Assembly: GCF_001591165.1 (NCBI RefSeq)
Contig: NZ_BCUG01000023.1
Span: 27,585-91,584, forward strand
Reading direction: 5' to 3'
Origin: Thauera butanivorans NBRC 103042
Lineage (GTDB): Bacteria; Pseudomonadota; Gammaproteobacteria; Burkholderiales; Rhodocyclaceae
Length of the DNA: 64,000 nucleotides
Part shown: positions 11,572 through 23,700 of the stretch, in pieces
Numbering within the stretch: the stretch's first letter is position 1
How the letters are laid out: the number at the start of each line of letters is the position of its first letter
Position numbers and translations under genes: made by a program
Notes under the pieces: generated by a model
Databases searched by the model: none
Told to the model about the DNA's origin: nothing
Seen by the model: the letters and a program-made list of their open reading frames with translations, nothing else

Positions 11572-12713
11572 GCAACTGGCGTTTCAACCCGCTCGCGCTC
11601 GTGCGCGCCTTCCTTCGGCCGATCGACCCGATCCTGCTGCTGCTGCTGGCGGTGCTGCTCGGCTATGCCTGGGTGCTGATGCAGAGCGCCTCGCCCGAGC
11701 GCCTGGACAACCAGGCACTGCATTTCGCCATCGCGCTGGCGGCGATGTGGGCGATGGCCTGGCTGACGCCCGTGCATCTGCTGCGGCTCGCGCTGCCGCT
11801 GTATGCGCTCGGGGTGGTGCTGCTGATCGGGGTCGATCTGTTCGGCGAGATTTCGAAAGGCGCGCGGCGCTGGCTCGACATCGGCATCACCCGCATCCAG
11901 CCGTCCGAGATCATGAAGATCTCGATGCCGCTGATGCTGGCCTGGTATTTCCACCAGCGCGAAGGCCAGACCCGCTTCGTCGATTTCCTCGTCGCCGGTG
12001 CGCTGCTGGTGGTGCCGGTCGGTCTGATCCTGATCCAGCCCGATCTCGGCACCAGCCTGCTGGTCGCCGCTTCCGGCCTGTACGTGATCTATTTCGCCGG
12101 CCTGTCGTGGAAGCTGATCGTGCCGCTGGTCGTCGCGCTGGTCATCGGCCTGGGTTCCATCGTCGCCTTCGGCGACACGCTGTGCCAGCCCGAAGTCGAT
12201 TGGCAGGTGCTGCGCGAGTACCAGAAGCAGCGCGTGTGCACCCTGCTCGACCCGACGCGCGATCCGCTCGGCAAGGGCTTCCACATCATCCAGTCCACCA
12301 TCGCCATCGGTTCGGGGGGCGTGTCGGGCAAGGGCTGGATGGAAGGTACCCAGACCCATCTCGCCTTCCTGCCCGAGCGCCATACCGACTTCATCTTCGC
12401 CGTGCTGGCCGAGGAGTTCGGCCTGATCGGCGCCGTCGTGCTGCTGGCGACCTACCTGCTGCTGATCGTGCGCGGCTTCGTCATCGCGGCCTTCGCGCCC
12501 ACGCATGCCTCGCGCCTGCTCGCCGGCGCGATCACGATGATCTTCTTCACCTATGCCTTCGTGAACATGGGCATGGTCAGCGGCATCCTGCCTGTCGTAG
12601 GGGTGCCGCTGCCCTTCATCAGCTACGGGGGAACCGCGCTCGTCACGCTGTGTCTGGGCGTGGGTATCCTGATGAGCATCCAGCGCAGCCGGCTGACGGC
12701 GCGCAAGGCTTGA
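11568..12713 (+). CDS. rodA: SEDS peptidoglycan glycosyltransferase RodA
   Basis: 381 residues from the ATG at 11568, which overlaps the mrdA stop in an ATGA arrangement. There are about ten membrane helices. The SEDS-family sequences KGARRWLDIG, QPSEIMKI and the C-terminal PFISYGGTALVTL block are all present. It polymerises lipid II into glycan strands at the inner membrane and works with the upstream PBP2 as the elongasome synthase pair (also called mrdB). Confidence 0.97.
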   Translation: MSNWRFNPLALVRAFLRPIDPILLLLLAVLLGYAWVLMQSASPERLDNQALHFAIALAAMWAMAWLTPVHLLRLALPLYALGVVLLIGVDLFGEISKGARRWLDIGITRIQPSEIMKISMPLMLAWYFHQREGQTRFVDFLVAGALLVVPVGLILIQPDLGTSLLVAASGLYVIYFAGLSWKLIVPLVVALVIGLGSIVAFGDTLCQPEVDWQVLREYQKQRVCTLLDPTRDPLGKGFHIIQSTIAIGSGGVSGKGWMEGTQTHLAFLPERHTDFIFAVLAEEFGLIGAVVLLATYLLLIVRGFVIAAFAPTHASRLLAGAITMIFFTYAFVNMGMVSGILPVVGVPLPFISYGGTALVTLCLGVGILMSIQRSRLTARKA

Positions 12714-12730
12714 ACGACCGAGGAGCGCCG

Positions 12731-13921
12731 ATGAAATCCGATTCTGCCCGGGCCGATGCTCGCAGCGTCCACACCCCGGCCATGCGGCGACCGCGCTGCC
12801 GCGGGCTGGCTGGCGTGGCCGTGCTGGCATTTGCCGCCGTGCTGCTGTCGGCCTGCGGTTCCGCGCCGAAGCGCGGTGAAGGCAGCGCCGCGGCCGAACC
12901 GCCTGCGGCGAGTGCGGCGAAGCCCGCCGGCCGCGGCGGCGGCTATTACAAGGACGACGGCCCGGACGAGGTGCCGCCCGACAACCTCGATGCCATTCCC
13001 GACGCCGAGCCCCGCCTCGAGCCGCTGCACCGCTTCGCCAACCGGCCCTACAACGTCTTCGGCAAGGGCTACGTGCCCGCCACCGAGCTGCGGCCTCACC
13101 GCGAACGCGGACGAGCGAGCTGGTATGGCCGCCGCTTCCACGGCAAGCCCACGTCCAGCGGCGAACCCTACGACATGTATGCGATGACCGCCGCGCACCC
13201 GACGCTGCCGATCCCGAGCTACGTGCGCGTCACGCATGTGGCCAGCGGGCGTTCGGTGGTGGTGCGGATCAACGACCGCGGCCCCTTCCACAAGGGCCGC
13301 ATCATCGACCTGTCCTACACCGCGGCCCACAAGCTGGGCTACATCAACGCCGGCAGCGCGGAAGTCGAAGTCGAGCAGATCCTGCCGGACGAACTGCCGC
13401 TGCTTGCGGCGGCGAGGCCGGTGCCGCCGGTACGCGGCCGCCAGGCCCAGGCCATCGAAGCCGCAGCGGCGCCGACGACGGCTCCGGCCGAAGTGGTGGA
13501 CGCTGCGCCGCGCACCCTGCCCCCGCTGGCGCCGCCGCGCGTGGAGGCAGGCACTGCGGCCGCTGCCACCGGGCAGAGCGCCGCCGCGCGTGTGGTGGCT
13601 GCGGCAGCCGGCGCTGCAGCGGTCGAGACTGCTGCAGTCGCTGCGACGGAAGTTGGCGACGGCCTGGTGCCGCACATCGCCTCGGCCAGTGCCGGCATCT
13701 TCCTGCAGCTCGGCGCCTTCACTTCGCGCGCGAACGCCGAAGGCTTCAAGGCTTCGGTTGCGGATGAAGTCGGTGAACATGCGGAGCGCCTCGAACTGTT
13801 CGCCGACGGCGAGCGTTTCCGCCTGCATGCCGGTCCCTACGACACGGTCGATGCGGCGCGGGCGGCGGCCGAGAGAATGGGGGCGGCGCTCAAGCTCAAG
13901 CCATTCGTGATCGTGCGCTGA
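12731..13921 (+). CDS. rlpA: Septal ring lytic transglycosylase RlpA-like lipoprotein with SPOR domain
   Basis: 396 residues. The N-terminal signal ends in the lipobox LLSAC (Cys42), followed by a low-complexity linker. The double-psi beta-barrel domain (about residues 125-210) contains RASWYG, TSSGEPYDM and the catalytic-Asp motif NDRGPFHKGRIIDLS. A long Ala-rich linker follows, then a C-terminal SPOR domain (about 315-396, starting GIFLQLGAF) that binds denuded septal glycan. It is an outer-membrane lipoprotein that cleaves denuded glycans at division sites. It lies 17 bp after rodA. Confidence 0.95.
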   Translation: MKSDSARADARSVHTPAMRRPRCRGLAGVAVLAFAAVLLSACGSAPKRGEGSAAAEPPAASAAKPAGRGGGYYKDDGPDEVPPDNLDAIPDAEPRLEPLHRFANRPYNVFGKGYVPATELRPHRERGRASWYGRRFHGKPTSSGEPYDMYAMTAAHPTLPIPSYVRVTHVASGRSVVVRINDRGPFHKGRIIDLSYTAAHKLGYINAGSAEVEVEQILPDELPLLAAARPVPPVRGRQAQAIEAAAAPTTAPAEVVDAAPRTLPPLAPPRVEAGTAAAATGQSAAARVVAAAAGAAAVETAAVAATEVGDGLVPHIASASAGIFLQLGAFTSRANAEGFKASVADEVGEHAERLELFADGERFRLHAGPYDTVDAARAAAERMGAALKLKPFVIVR

Positions 13922-13977
13922 ACGGCCGCTGCCGGCTGCTGCGCTGCCGCAGCGGGTTGAAACAAGGCCTTTCGCTT

Positions 13978-14007
13978 TTGGTCCGCAGCCGGGGTGGCAC
14001 TTATAAT
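13978..14007 (+). promoter_or_regulatory. Candidate sigma70 promoter for dacA
   Basis: A perfect -10 TATAAT at 14002-14007 is preceded by TTGGTC at 13978-13983 with an 18 bp spacer. It lies 46 bp upstream of the dacA ATG at 14053, in the 131 bp rlpA-dacA gap, so dacA probably has its own promoter besides read-through from the mre operon. Confidence 0.6.
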
Positions 14008-14052
14008 CCGGCGTTCCCGCCAGCTTTTTCCCTCTTCTTTCCGGGTTCCCTC

Positions 14053-15180
14053 ATGCGTTTCGTCCTTGCCGTCCTGATTTCACTGTTTTCCTTTGCCGCG
14101 CTGGCGCAGTCCGTGCCGCCGCCGGCGCTGGCCGCCAATACCTGGGTGCTGGTCGACCATGCCACCGGGCAGGTGCTCGTCGACAAGGATGCCGACACCC
14201 GCATCGAGCCGGCTTCGCTGACCAAGCTGATGACGGCCTACCTGACTTTCAGCGCACTGAGGGCAGGCACGCTGACGCCGGACCAGGTGGTGCCGGTGTC
14301 GACCAAGGCCTGGCGCATGGAAGGTTCGCGCATGTTCATCGAGCCGAACAAGCCGGTGACCGTCGATGAGCTGATCCGCGGCGTGATCGTGCAGTCGGGC
14401 AACGACGCCTGCGTGGCGCTGTCCGAGGCGATCGCCGGCAGCGAGGAAGCCTTCGCCGCGCTGATGAACCGCGAAGCCCAGCGCCTGGGCATGACCAACA
14501 CCAACTTCACCAACTCCACCGGCCTGCCCGATCCGCAGCTCTACACCACCGCGCGCGACCTGGCCATCCTGGCGAGCGCGATCGTGCGCGACTTCCCCGA
14601 GTTCTACAACCTGTACTCGCTGAAGGAGTTCACCTACAACGGCATCAAGCAGCCCAACCGCAACCGCCTGCTGTACATGGACGCCACCGTCGACGGCATG
14701 AAGACCGGCCACACCAGCACCGCCGGCTACTGCCTGGTGTCGACCGCGCAGCGCGGAAGCCGCCGCCTGATCTCGGTCGTGCTCGGCGCCGCTTCCGACA
14801 CCGTGCGGGCGCAGGAGTCGCTGAAGCTGCTGAACTTCGGCTTCCAGTTCTACGACACGGTCAAGCTCTACTCGGCAGACGAGGCGCTGTCGCAGTTCCG
14901 CGTCTGGAAGGGCGAGGACAACGAGGTGGCGGTCGGCTTCACCCGCGATTTCGTCATGTCGCTGCCCAAGGAGGTGGCGCAGAACGTCGCCGTGTCGCTG
15001 GAGAGCCGCCAGCCGCTGATCGCGCCGCTGGAGAAGGGCCAGCCGGTTGGCACGCTGAAGCTGAGCGTCGACGGCAAGTCGCTGGGCGAATATCCGGTGG
15101 TCGCGCTCAAGGACGTGCCGGTGGCCGGCTTCTTCGGCCGCCTGTGGGACGCGATCGTGCTGTTCTTCAAGAACCTCTGA
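14053..15180 (+). CDS. dacA: D-alanyl-D-alanine carboxypeptidase (PBP5/6 type)
   Basis: 375 residues from the ATG at 14053. The signal peptide ends ALAQSV. The active-site motifs are SLTKLM (SxxK, near residue 57), SGN (about 117) and KTG in GMKTGHTS. The C-terminal beta domain is followed by an amphipathic anchor ending [16 protein letters not shown], as in DacA/DacC. It removes terminal D-Ala from pentapeptides in the periplasm. It is followed 11 bp later by the ybeD homologue. Confidence 0.97.
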   Translation: MRFVLAVLISLFSFAALAQSVPPPALAANTWVLVDHATGQVLVDKDADTRIEPASLTKLMTAYLTFSALRAGTLTPDQVVPVSTKAWRMEGSRMFIEPNKPVTVDELIRGVIVQSGNDACVALSEAIAGSEEAFAALMNREAQRLGMTNTNFTNSTGLPDPQLYTTARDLAILASAIVRDFPEFYNLYSLKEFTYNGIKQPNRNRLLYMDATVDGMKTGHTSTAGYCLVSTAQRGSRRLISVVLGAASDTVRAQESLKLLNFGFQFYDTVKLYSADEALSQFRVWKGEDNEVAVGFTRDFVMSLPKEVAQNVAVSLESRQPLIAPLEKGQPVGTLKLSVDGKSLGEYPVVALKDVPVAGFFGRLWDAIVLFFKNL

Positions 15181-15191
15181 GCGAATACGCC

Positions 15192-15476
15192 ATGAGCGAA
15201 CACAGCGGTGCGCAGCCGCGCCAGACCCTGATCGAATACCCCTGCGACTTTCCGATCAAGGCCATGGGCGCGCGGGTGGACGGCTTCGCCCAGGCAGTGA
15301 TCGAAGTGGTGCTGCGCCACGCGCCGGACTTCGAGCCCGCCGGCGCCGAGATGCGGCCGTCGAGCAAGGGCAACTACCTGGCGGTGACCTGTACCTTCCG
15401 CGCCACCTCGCAGCAGCAGGTCGATGCGCTGTACCGCGAGCTGACTTCGCACCCGCTGGTCAAGGTGGTGCTGTGA
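15192..15476 (+). CDS. ybeD: YbeD/DUF493 family protein
   Basis: 94 residues from the ATG at 15192 ([26 protein letters not shown]). The sequence matches the UPF0250/DUF493 pattern, including the FPIKxMG start and the C-terminal [15 protein letters not shown]. The fold is a small ACT-like ferredoxin domain and the function is not settled. It sits in the conserved dacA-ybeD-lipB-lipA order, and its stop overlaps the lipB start. Confidence 0.93.
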   Translation: MSEHSGAQPRQTLIEYPCDFPIKAMGARVDGFAQAVIEVVLRHAPDFEPAGAEMRPSSKGNYLAVTCTFRATSQQQVDALYRELTSHPLVKVVL

Positions 15477-16144
15477 TCGTCAAGCGCCTCGGCCTGGTGG
15501 ACTACGCGCCGGCGCTGGAAGCGATGCGCGTGTTCACCGCCGGGCGCACGGACGGCACGCCGGACGAGATCTGGCTGCTGCAGCATCCGCCGGTCTATAC
15601 CCTGGGACAGGCCGGCAAGGCCGAGCACCTGCTGTGCAACCCGGCGGGCATCCCGCTGGTGCAGATCGACCGTGGTGGCCAGATCACCTACCACGGCCCG
15701 GGCCAGCTCGTCGCCTACCTGCTGATCGACCTGCCGCGGCGGCGCCTGAAGGTGCGCGAACTGGTCCATCTGATGGAGCAGGCGATCATCGACACCCTGG
15801 CCGAGTACGGCCTCGCCGCCGAGCGCAAGGACGGCGCGCCCGGCGTCTACATCGCCGGCGACAAGATCGCCGCGCTCGGCCTGCGGGTCAAGAACGGCTG
15901 CAGCTATCACGGCCTGGCGATCAACGTCGATGCCGACCTGACGCCCTTCGGCTGGATCAATCCCTGCGGCTACGAGGGCCTCAAGACCATCCGCATGAAG
16001 GATTTCGGCGTGGATGACGGCGTCGAAGCCGTCGGCGAGCGCCTGCTGGCCCATCTGCAGCGCCTGCTGCCGCCGATCGAAGCGCGGGCTGATGCGCACA
16101 ATCAGCCTGAACGGGCTGCGCAAGAGGCGCCGGCGGGGCCATAA
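15473..16144 (+). CDS. lipB: Octanoyl-[ACP]:protein N-octanoyltransferase LipB
   Basis: 223 residues from a GTG at 15473 that overlaps the ybeD stop. Signatures are [30 protein letters not shown], the catalytic-Lys region [24 protein letters not shown] and the catalytic Cys in INPCGYEG. It transfers octanoate from ACP to lipoyl domains, the first step of lipoate synthesis. The C-terminal 30 residues are Ala/Glu-rich and probably dispensable. Confidence 0.97.
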   Translation: MIVKRLGLVDYAPALEAMRVFTAGRTDGTPDEIWLLQHPPVYTLGQAGKAEHLLCNPAGIPLVQIDRGGQITYHGPGQLVAYLLIDLPRRRLKVRELVHLMEQAIIDTLAEYGLAAERKDGAPGVYIAGDKIAALGLRVKNGCSYHGLAINVDADLTPFGWINPCGYEGLKTIRMKDFGVDDGVEAVGERLLAHLQRLLPPIEARADAHNQPERAAQEAPAGP

Positions 16145-16191
16145 TCGCGCTCATCTACCAAGAGCGCCACACCACACAGAGAGCGGACAAC

Positions 16192-17151
16192 ATGGAAAAC
16201 CCGGTGGAAACCCCCGCCCGCAAACAGCGCGGCGCCGCAAAGACGGCGCGGATCCCGATCAAGATCGTCCCCGCCGAGCGCCTGCAGAAGCCTGACTGGA
16301 TCCGCATCCGGCTCGGCGCCGGCCAGGAAGCCGAGCGCTTCAACGAGATCAAGGCCACGCTGCGCGAGCACAAGCTGCACACCGTGTGCGAGGAAGCGTC
16401 CTGCCCCAACATCCACGAATGCTTCGGCAAGGGCACGGCCACCTTCATGATCATGGGCGACATCTGCACCCGCCGCTGTCCCTTCTGTGACGTCGGCCAC
16501 GGCCGCCCCGAGCCGCTGAACGCCGACGAGCCGCGCGACCTCGCCAAGACCATCGCCGCGATGCGGCTGAAGTACGTCGTGATCACCTCGGTCGACCGCG
16601 ACGACCTGCGCGACGGCGGCGCCCAGCACTTCGTCGAGTGCATCCGCGAGACCCGCAGCGCCTCGCCGGCGACGACGATCGAAGTGCTGGTGCCCGACTT
16701 CCGCGGCCGCATGGAAGTTGCCCTCGACATCTTCGACCAGGCGCCGCCCGACGTCATGAACCACAACCTCGAGACCGTGCCGCGGCTGTACAAGCAGGCC
16801 CGCCCGGGTTCCGACTATGCCTATTCGCTCGAACTGCTGCGCCAGTTCAAGGCCCGCCACCCGGACGTGCTGACCAAGTCCGGCCTGATGGTCGGCCTCG
16901 GCGAGACCGACGAGGAAATCCTCGAAGTCATGCGCGACATGCGCGCCCACGACGTCGACATGCTGACCATCGGCCAGTACCTGCAGCCCTCCGGCGGCCA
17001 CCTGCCGGTACTGCGCTATGTGCACCCGGACACCTTCAAGATGTTCGAGACCGAAGCGCTGAAGATGGGTTTCCGCAACGCGGCCTGCGGTCCGATGGTC
17101 CGGTCGAGCTATTGGGCGGATCAGCAGGCGCATGGTGCAGGGGTCGTGTGA
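16192..17151 (+). CDS. lipA: Lipoyl synthase LipA
   Basis: 319 residues. Both iron-sulfur cluster motifs are present: the auxiliary cluster in [12 protein letters not shown] and the radical SAM CxxxCxxC in CTRRCPFC. The C-terminal RSSYWAD motif that ligates the auxiliary cluster is also intact. It inserts two sulfurs into protein-bound octanoyl groups made by the adjacent LipB. It lies 47 bp after lipB. Confidence 0.98.
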   Translation: MENPVETPARKQRGAAKTARIPIKIVPAERLQKPDWIRIRLGAGQEAERFNEIKATLREHKLHTVCEEASCPNIHECFGKGTATFMIMGDICTRRCPFCDVGHGRPEPLNADEPRDLAKTIAAMRLKYVVITSVDRDDLRDGGAQHFVECIRETRSASPATTIEVLVPDFRGRMEVALDIFDQAPPDVMNHNLETVPRLYKQARPGSDYAYSLELLRQFKARHPDVLTKSGLMVGLGETDEEILEVMRDMRAHDVDMLTIGQYLQPSGGHLPVLRYVHPDTFKMFETEALKMGFRNAACGPMVRSSYWADQQAHGAGVV

Positions 17152-17448
17152 TTTCCATCGATAGCAGCCGATGCACGGCGCTCGCTGCGAGCTCGATGCA
17201 AAGCCAGCGTTCCGCGCGTGATTCGCAGCTCCAGGCGGCGTAATCACACTCGGCTGCAAGACCTGCCGCCCCCAGTCCGGCATCGCCGCCGCTGGGGGTT
17301 CGGCATTTTCAGGTGCCGGCGAAACTGCGTCGAACGACGCTGGCATGGAAAAAACGCTGTGGACAGGGAAGAACTCACAGGCTGCATGCGGCGGAACGTC
17401 GACAATCGGAGCCTTGCCGTGCATGCGCGCGGCGCAGGCTGAGGGCGG
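17152..17448. other. Intergenic region between lipA and cheR
   Basis: A 297 bp non-coding gap. The only structure I see is an inverted repeat CCCCCAG/CTGGGGG around 17268-17298 that could be a weak lipA terminator, although no clear T-tract follows. No promoter with a convincing -10 stands out. Confidence 0.4.
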
Positions 17449-18934
<1,486 letters not shown>

Positions 18935-18949
18935 GGGGCGGAGAAGGTT

Positions 18950-19642
18950 TCAGGGGCAGCCGGTGCAGCCGTCAGTCTGGGCATTGAGGAAGATCGCCTG
19001 ATCGAGATTGGCGCCGCTGAGATCGGCGTCGACCAGCACCGCGCGGGTCAGGATCGCACCCTGCAGGTTGGCGCCGGCGAGCGAGGCGCCCTTGAGCTTG
19101 GCGGCGCGCAGGTTGGCGCGCTGCAGATCGGCCCTGTCCAGCTTCGCGCCTTCGAGCCGGGCGTTGGTCAGGTCGGCGTTCGCCAGCCGGGCGCCGCTGA
19201 GATCGGCCGCCGTCAGCACGGCGTTCTGCAGCACGGCGTTGCGCAGATCGGCCTCGACCAGCGTGGCATTGGCGGCCCGCGCGTTGCGCAGGTTGATGCG
19301 CGCCATCGATGCGCCATTGAAGTTGGTGCCGGTGACGTCGGTGCTGGAGAAGTTCGCCTCGCTCAGCGTTGCGCCGCTGAGGTCCGCGCCCGACAGATCG
19401 GAGCGGGTGAATTGCGAATTGGCCAGATTGACGCCGGCGAGCTGGGCGCCGTTCAGATTGGCATTGGTGCACAAGGTGCCGCGGCGGATGTCGCAGCCGC
19501 CGACGCTGCCGGTGCGCTGGGCCTGGGCGGCGAAGGACTGGGCCAGCATGGCGATGGCGAAGAAGCAGGCGAGAGGCGCATGCAGGTGCGGCCGGCTGAG
19601 GTGTGGCCGGCGCAGGAGTGGGGCGGTTGCGAGCAATTTCAT
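18950..19642 (-). CDS. Secreted pentapeptide-repeat protein
   Basis: 230 residues from the ATG at 19642, which has a better ribosome site than the ATG at 19663. An Arg/His-rich start and hydrophobic segment ending AAQAQ look like a signal peptide. The mature part is an almost uninterrupted run of A(N/D)LxxA(N/D/R)L pentapeptides forming a right-handed quadrilateral beta helix. Two cysteines lie at each end (CDIRRGTLC and DGCTGCP), possibly capping disulfides. The function is unknown. It is convergent with the CheB-like gene. Confidence 0.8.
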   Translation of the reverse strand: MKLLATAPLLRRPHLSRPHLHAPLACFFAIAMLAQSFAAQAQRTGSVGGCDIRRGTLCTNANLNGAQLAGVNLANSQFTRSDLSGADLSGATLSEANFSSTDVTGTNFNGASMARINLRNARAANATLVEADLRNAVLQNAVLTAADLSGARLANADLTNARLEGAKLDRADLQRANLRAAKLKGASLAGANLQGAILTRAVLVDADLSGANLDQAIFLNAQTDGCTGCP

Positions 19643-19717
19643 CAAAGGGTTCCGCGGGAGCATGGTGCGAGTGGATTGTCGGTGAGCAGGCGCCGGCTGT
19701 CACTCCCGCCGTTGCGC

Positions 19718-20794
19718 TCAGATGGGAATGTGCGGACCGGCTTCGGTGTCGTCCAGCTTGCCGTGGGAGTCGGCGAAGCGTTCGCGAATCCGGATCATTC
19801 GAGGCAGGGCACGGCGGAAAGGTTCGATCAGGCCGGGATCGAAGCGCGAACCCGCTCCCGCTTCGATGTAGGCCACGGCATCCTCTACGCTCCACGTCGG
19901 CTTGTAGGGACGGCCCGTCAGCAGGGCGTCGAAGACGTCGGCGATCGTGGCGATGCGGGCCAGCAGCGGAATCTCCTCGCCGGCCAGGCCGCGAGGGTAG
20001 CCGGAGCCGTCCCAGTGCTCGTGGTGACAGAGGGCGATCTCGCGCGCGGCAGCCAGCAGTTCGTCGCTGTGCGTGCCGATGATTTCCGCGCCGATTTCCG
20101 GGTGGCACATCATCATCGCCCACTCTTCCTCGTTCAGCGGTCCGTTCTTGAGCAGCACGGTGTCGCGGATGCCGATCTTGCCGATGTCGTGCATCGGCGA
20201 GGCGTGGTAGAGCGTCTGCACGACTTTTTCGTCCAGTCCTACCGCCTCGCCGATCAGGCGGCAGTAGTGGCTCATGCGGATGATGTGGTTGCCGGTTTCG
20301 CCGTCGCGGAATTCGGCCGCGCGGCCGAGCCGGTGGATGATCTGCTGGCGGGTGTTGAGCAGGTCGAGCGTGCGCGCGTGGATCTGGCGGGCGAGTTCGC
20401 GATTCTGGTCGTAGAGCGCGAGGTGGGTGCGGACACGGGCCAGCACGATGGCGGGGCTGACGGGCTTGGTGATGTAGTCGACGGCACCGAGCGCGAGGCC
20501 GTAGGCTTCGTCTTCGGTTTCGTTCAGCGCGGTGACGAAGATGACTGGGATGTCGCGGGTTTCCGGGCGTGCCTTCAGGCGCCGGCATACTTCGTGGCCG
20601 TCGATGTCCGGCATCCGGACGTCGAGCAGGATCAGATCCGGGTGCGGCGGCGTGGCGGCGATCTTCAGCGCCCGTTCGCCGCCGGGTGCGACACGGGTGC
20701 GATAGTGCGGCGAGAGAATGCGCCCGAGGATGTCGATGTTGTCCGGTACGTCATCGACCAGGAGAAGGGTGCTTCGCGGAGGGGCTTCGCTCAT
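19718..20794 (-). CDS. Response regulator with HD-GYP c-di-GMP phosphodiesterase domain
   Basis: 358 residues. I used the ATG at 20794, which overlaps the TGA of the kinase gene in an ATGA arrangement. The receiver domain comes first, with acidic pocket LLLVDD, phosphoacceptor Asp in LILLDVRMPD and Lys in TKPVSP. The HD-GYP domain follows (about residues 150-350) with HDIGKIGIRD and HHEHWDGSGYP. Such proteins hydrolyse c-di-GMP when phosphorylated. Overlap with the hybrid kinase makes the two a likely cognate pair. Confidence 0.94.
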   Translation of the reverse strand: MSEAPPRSTLLLVDDVPDNIDILGRILSPHYRTRVAPGGERALKIAATPPHPDLILLDVRMPDIDGHEVCRRLKARPETRDIPVIFVTALNETEDEAYGLALGAVDYITKPVSPAIVLARVRTHLALYDQNRELARQIHARTLDLLNTRQQIIHRLGRAAEFRDGETGNHIIRMSHYCRLIGEAVGLDEKVVQTLYHASPMHDIGKIGIRDTVLLKNGPLNEEEWAMMMCHPEIGAEIIGTHSDELLAAAREIALCHHEHWDGSGYPRGLAGEEIPLLARIATIADVFDALLTGRPYKPTWSVEDAVAYIEAGAGSRFDPGLIEPFRRALPRMIRIRERFADSHGKLDDTEAGPHIPI

Positions 20795-23700
20795 GGCTGG
20801 ATGCTTTCGGGCGTGGGGGGCGGGTCGGCGAGAGCCGGGCAAGCCTGGCGCAGGGCGTCGAGGCAGTCGAGCGCTTCGTCGAAGCGGTACAGGGCAACGA
20901 GTTCGCGGAGTCGTTCGATGCGCTCCGGCTGCTCCAGGCTGTCGAGGGCGGCGGCGAGGGAGTCGAGGTGGCGGCCGCTCTCGCCGTCATCCGCGAGCAG
21001 CAGGTTTTCCAGTTGCTGCAGGCCGGCCCGGAGTGCGTCGAGCCAGGCAGGCGTTGCGGCGGCTGTCGTATCGGCGACGGTGCCGGCGGGCGCGTGGCGG
21101 GCGAGCGCTGCCCGGATGCCGCTGCCCAGTGTGGCGAGCGCGCCGGCCAGTCCGTGCAGGGCGGCCTCGGCGTCCTGGCCGTTGCGCAAGCGGCTGTCGA
21201 TGTCGGCGGCGCGGGCGGCGAGGGCTTCCGCGCCGATGTTGCCGGCGAGGCCTTTCAGCGTATGGGCGATGCGCGCGGCGGTGTCCCTGTCGCCTGCGGC
21301 AAGCGCTTGCGAAATCCGCGCCGGGGCGTCGCACTGGGTGTCGCAGAAGCGGCGCAGCAAGGTGTGCAGCAGTTCGGCGTCGCCCCCGAGGCGCTGCAGC
21401 GCGGTGTCGAGTTGCAGGCCGGGAACGGCGGGCAGCGCGATGGTGTCGCTGCGGGGATCGGGCGTGCCGTCCGGCAGCGCCTGCTGGCGGGCGCGGGGCC
21501 CGATCCATTGATGCAGGCGGATGAACAGCTGCTGCACGTCGATCGGCTTGGAGATGTGATCGTTCATCCCTGCCGCCAGGCAGCGTTCCCGGTCGCCGCT
21601 CATGGCATTGGCCGTCATTGCGATGATCGGCAGCCGGGCGCAGTCTTCCATCGCGCGGATGCGGTGCGTGGCCTCGAAGCCGTCCATGACCGGCATCTGG
21701 CAGTCCATCAGCACGCCGTCGTATCGGCTGCGGGCGATCAGCGCCAGCGCCTCCGCACCGTTGTTGGCGACATCGACATGGATGCCGCTGCGGCCGAGGA
21801 TGTCGACGCTCATCTCCTGGTTCATCGTGTTGTCCTCGACCAGCAGCAGACGGGCGCCGCGGAGCGCGCGCTGCGCTTCGAGAAAGTCGGCCTGCATCGC
21901 CTTCTTGCGCGGCTGGTGCGTGTCTGCTGCGCCGAAGGCGGCGAGAATGCAGTCGAGCAGCGTGGAAGGCGTGACCGGTTTCTCCAGCAGGCCGGCGACC
22001 GGCAGGTCGCCGAGGCGTGCGTGCAGTTCTTCCCGGCTGAAGGCGGTCACCATGACGAAGCAGGGCGTTTCGCCGATGCCGGGGTGGGCGCGGATCTGGC
22101 GGATGGCTTCGACGCCGCTGGTGCCGGGCATCATCCAGTCCATCAGCACCAGCCGGTAGGGCCGGCCCGCCGCACAGGCGCTTTCGAGCATCGCGATTGC
22201 GCCGGCGGCGTCGGCAGCGGTGTCGGCATCGAATTTCAGTGCATGGAGCATGCCTTGCAGGATGTCCCGCGCATTGGGGTTGTCGTCCACGACCAGCACG
22301 CGCATGCCGAGAATGTCCTCGCTGCCGATCTCGAGCCTGCGTTGCCGGTTCTGCAGACGGAACGGGGCACGGAAATGGAAGGTGCTGCCGATGCCCAGCT
22401 CGGAATCGACGCCGAGCTCGCCACCCATCAGCTCCACCAGACGCTTGCAGATCGCCAGCCCCAGGCCGGTGCCGCCGTACTTGCGCGAGGTGGATGAGTC
22501 GGCCTGGGTGAAGGCCTGGAACAGGTGCTGGCGCTGTTCCTCGTCGATGCCGATGCCGGTGTCGTGGACGGCGAAGCAGAGCCAGACGCTGTCGTCCAGG
22601 CTTCGTTCCCGGCGGATGGTGATGGTGATCTCGCCCTGCGTGGTGAACTTGAGCGCATTGCCCAGCAGGTTGTTGAGCACCTGGCCGAGCCGCAGCGGGT
22701 CGCCGCGCAGGCTGGTCGGCACGTCGACGCCGATGTCGAACAGCAGTTCCAGGCCGCGGTTCTGTGCTCTGGCGGTGCCGAGGGCGGCAAGATTGGCGAG
22801 CACGTCTTCGAGGAAGAAGTCGGTCTCCTCGAACTGCAGCTTGCCCGCTTCGATCTTCGAGAAATCGAGAATGTCGTTGATGATGCCGAGCAGGGTTGCC
22901 GAGGCCGCATGGATCTTCTCCAGGTAGTTGCGCTGGCGCGGGCTCAGCGGGCTGTCGAGGGCGAGGTGCGCCATGCCCATGATGACGTTCATCGGCGTGC
23001 GGATCTCGTGGCTCATGTTGGCGAGGAAATCGGACTTGAGCCGCGTCGCTTCCTCGGCCAGCAGCTTGGCCTCCACCTGAACCTGTTCCGCCTGCTTCTG
23101 TGCGCTGATGTCGATCAGCGCGCCCACCAGACCGGCAGTCCTGCCGTCGCTGCCGCGGTGGCCGCTCAGGCTGTAGAGCACGTCGTGCACCCTGCCGTCG
23201 GCGTAGGGCAGGCGCATTTCGGCAGTGAAGGTGCCGCCTTCGCGCAGCACGCGCTCGTTGGCTTCGTGGTAGGCCAGGCGGTCCTCGGCAGGTAGCTGCA
23301 TGAACTGCAGCACGCTCTTGCCCAGCAGCGTTTCCCGCTCGATGCCGAATGAATCGAGGAAGGCCTGGTTGAAACCGAGGTAGCGGCCTTTGCCGTCCTT
23401 GAAGAACATCGGATGCGGCAGGGTGTTGAGCAGCGTGCGCTGGAAGGTGAGCTGGTCGGCAATGGTCTGCTCGTAGGCCTTGTGCTGGGTGACGTCGCGC
23501 ACCGTGACGCAGGTGCAGGCCGGCCCGCCACCCTGGTCGGGCAAATGGGTGAGGCCAAGTTCGACGGGAAATTCACTGCCGTCGTGCCGGGCTGCGCGGA
23601 AGCTGCCGGCGGCCTTGCCGAGATGGAGGTGGCCGTCGGCACAAGCGTTGAAGCGCGCACGCATGGCGGCATGGCGCGGGCGGATGTCCGTGGGCACGAG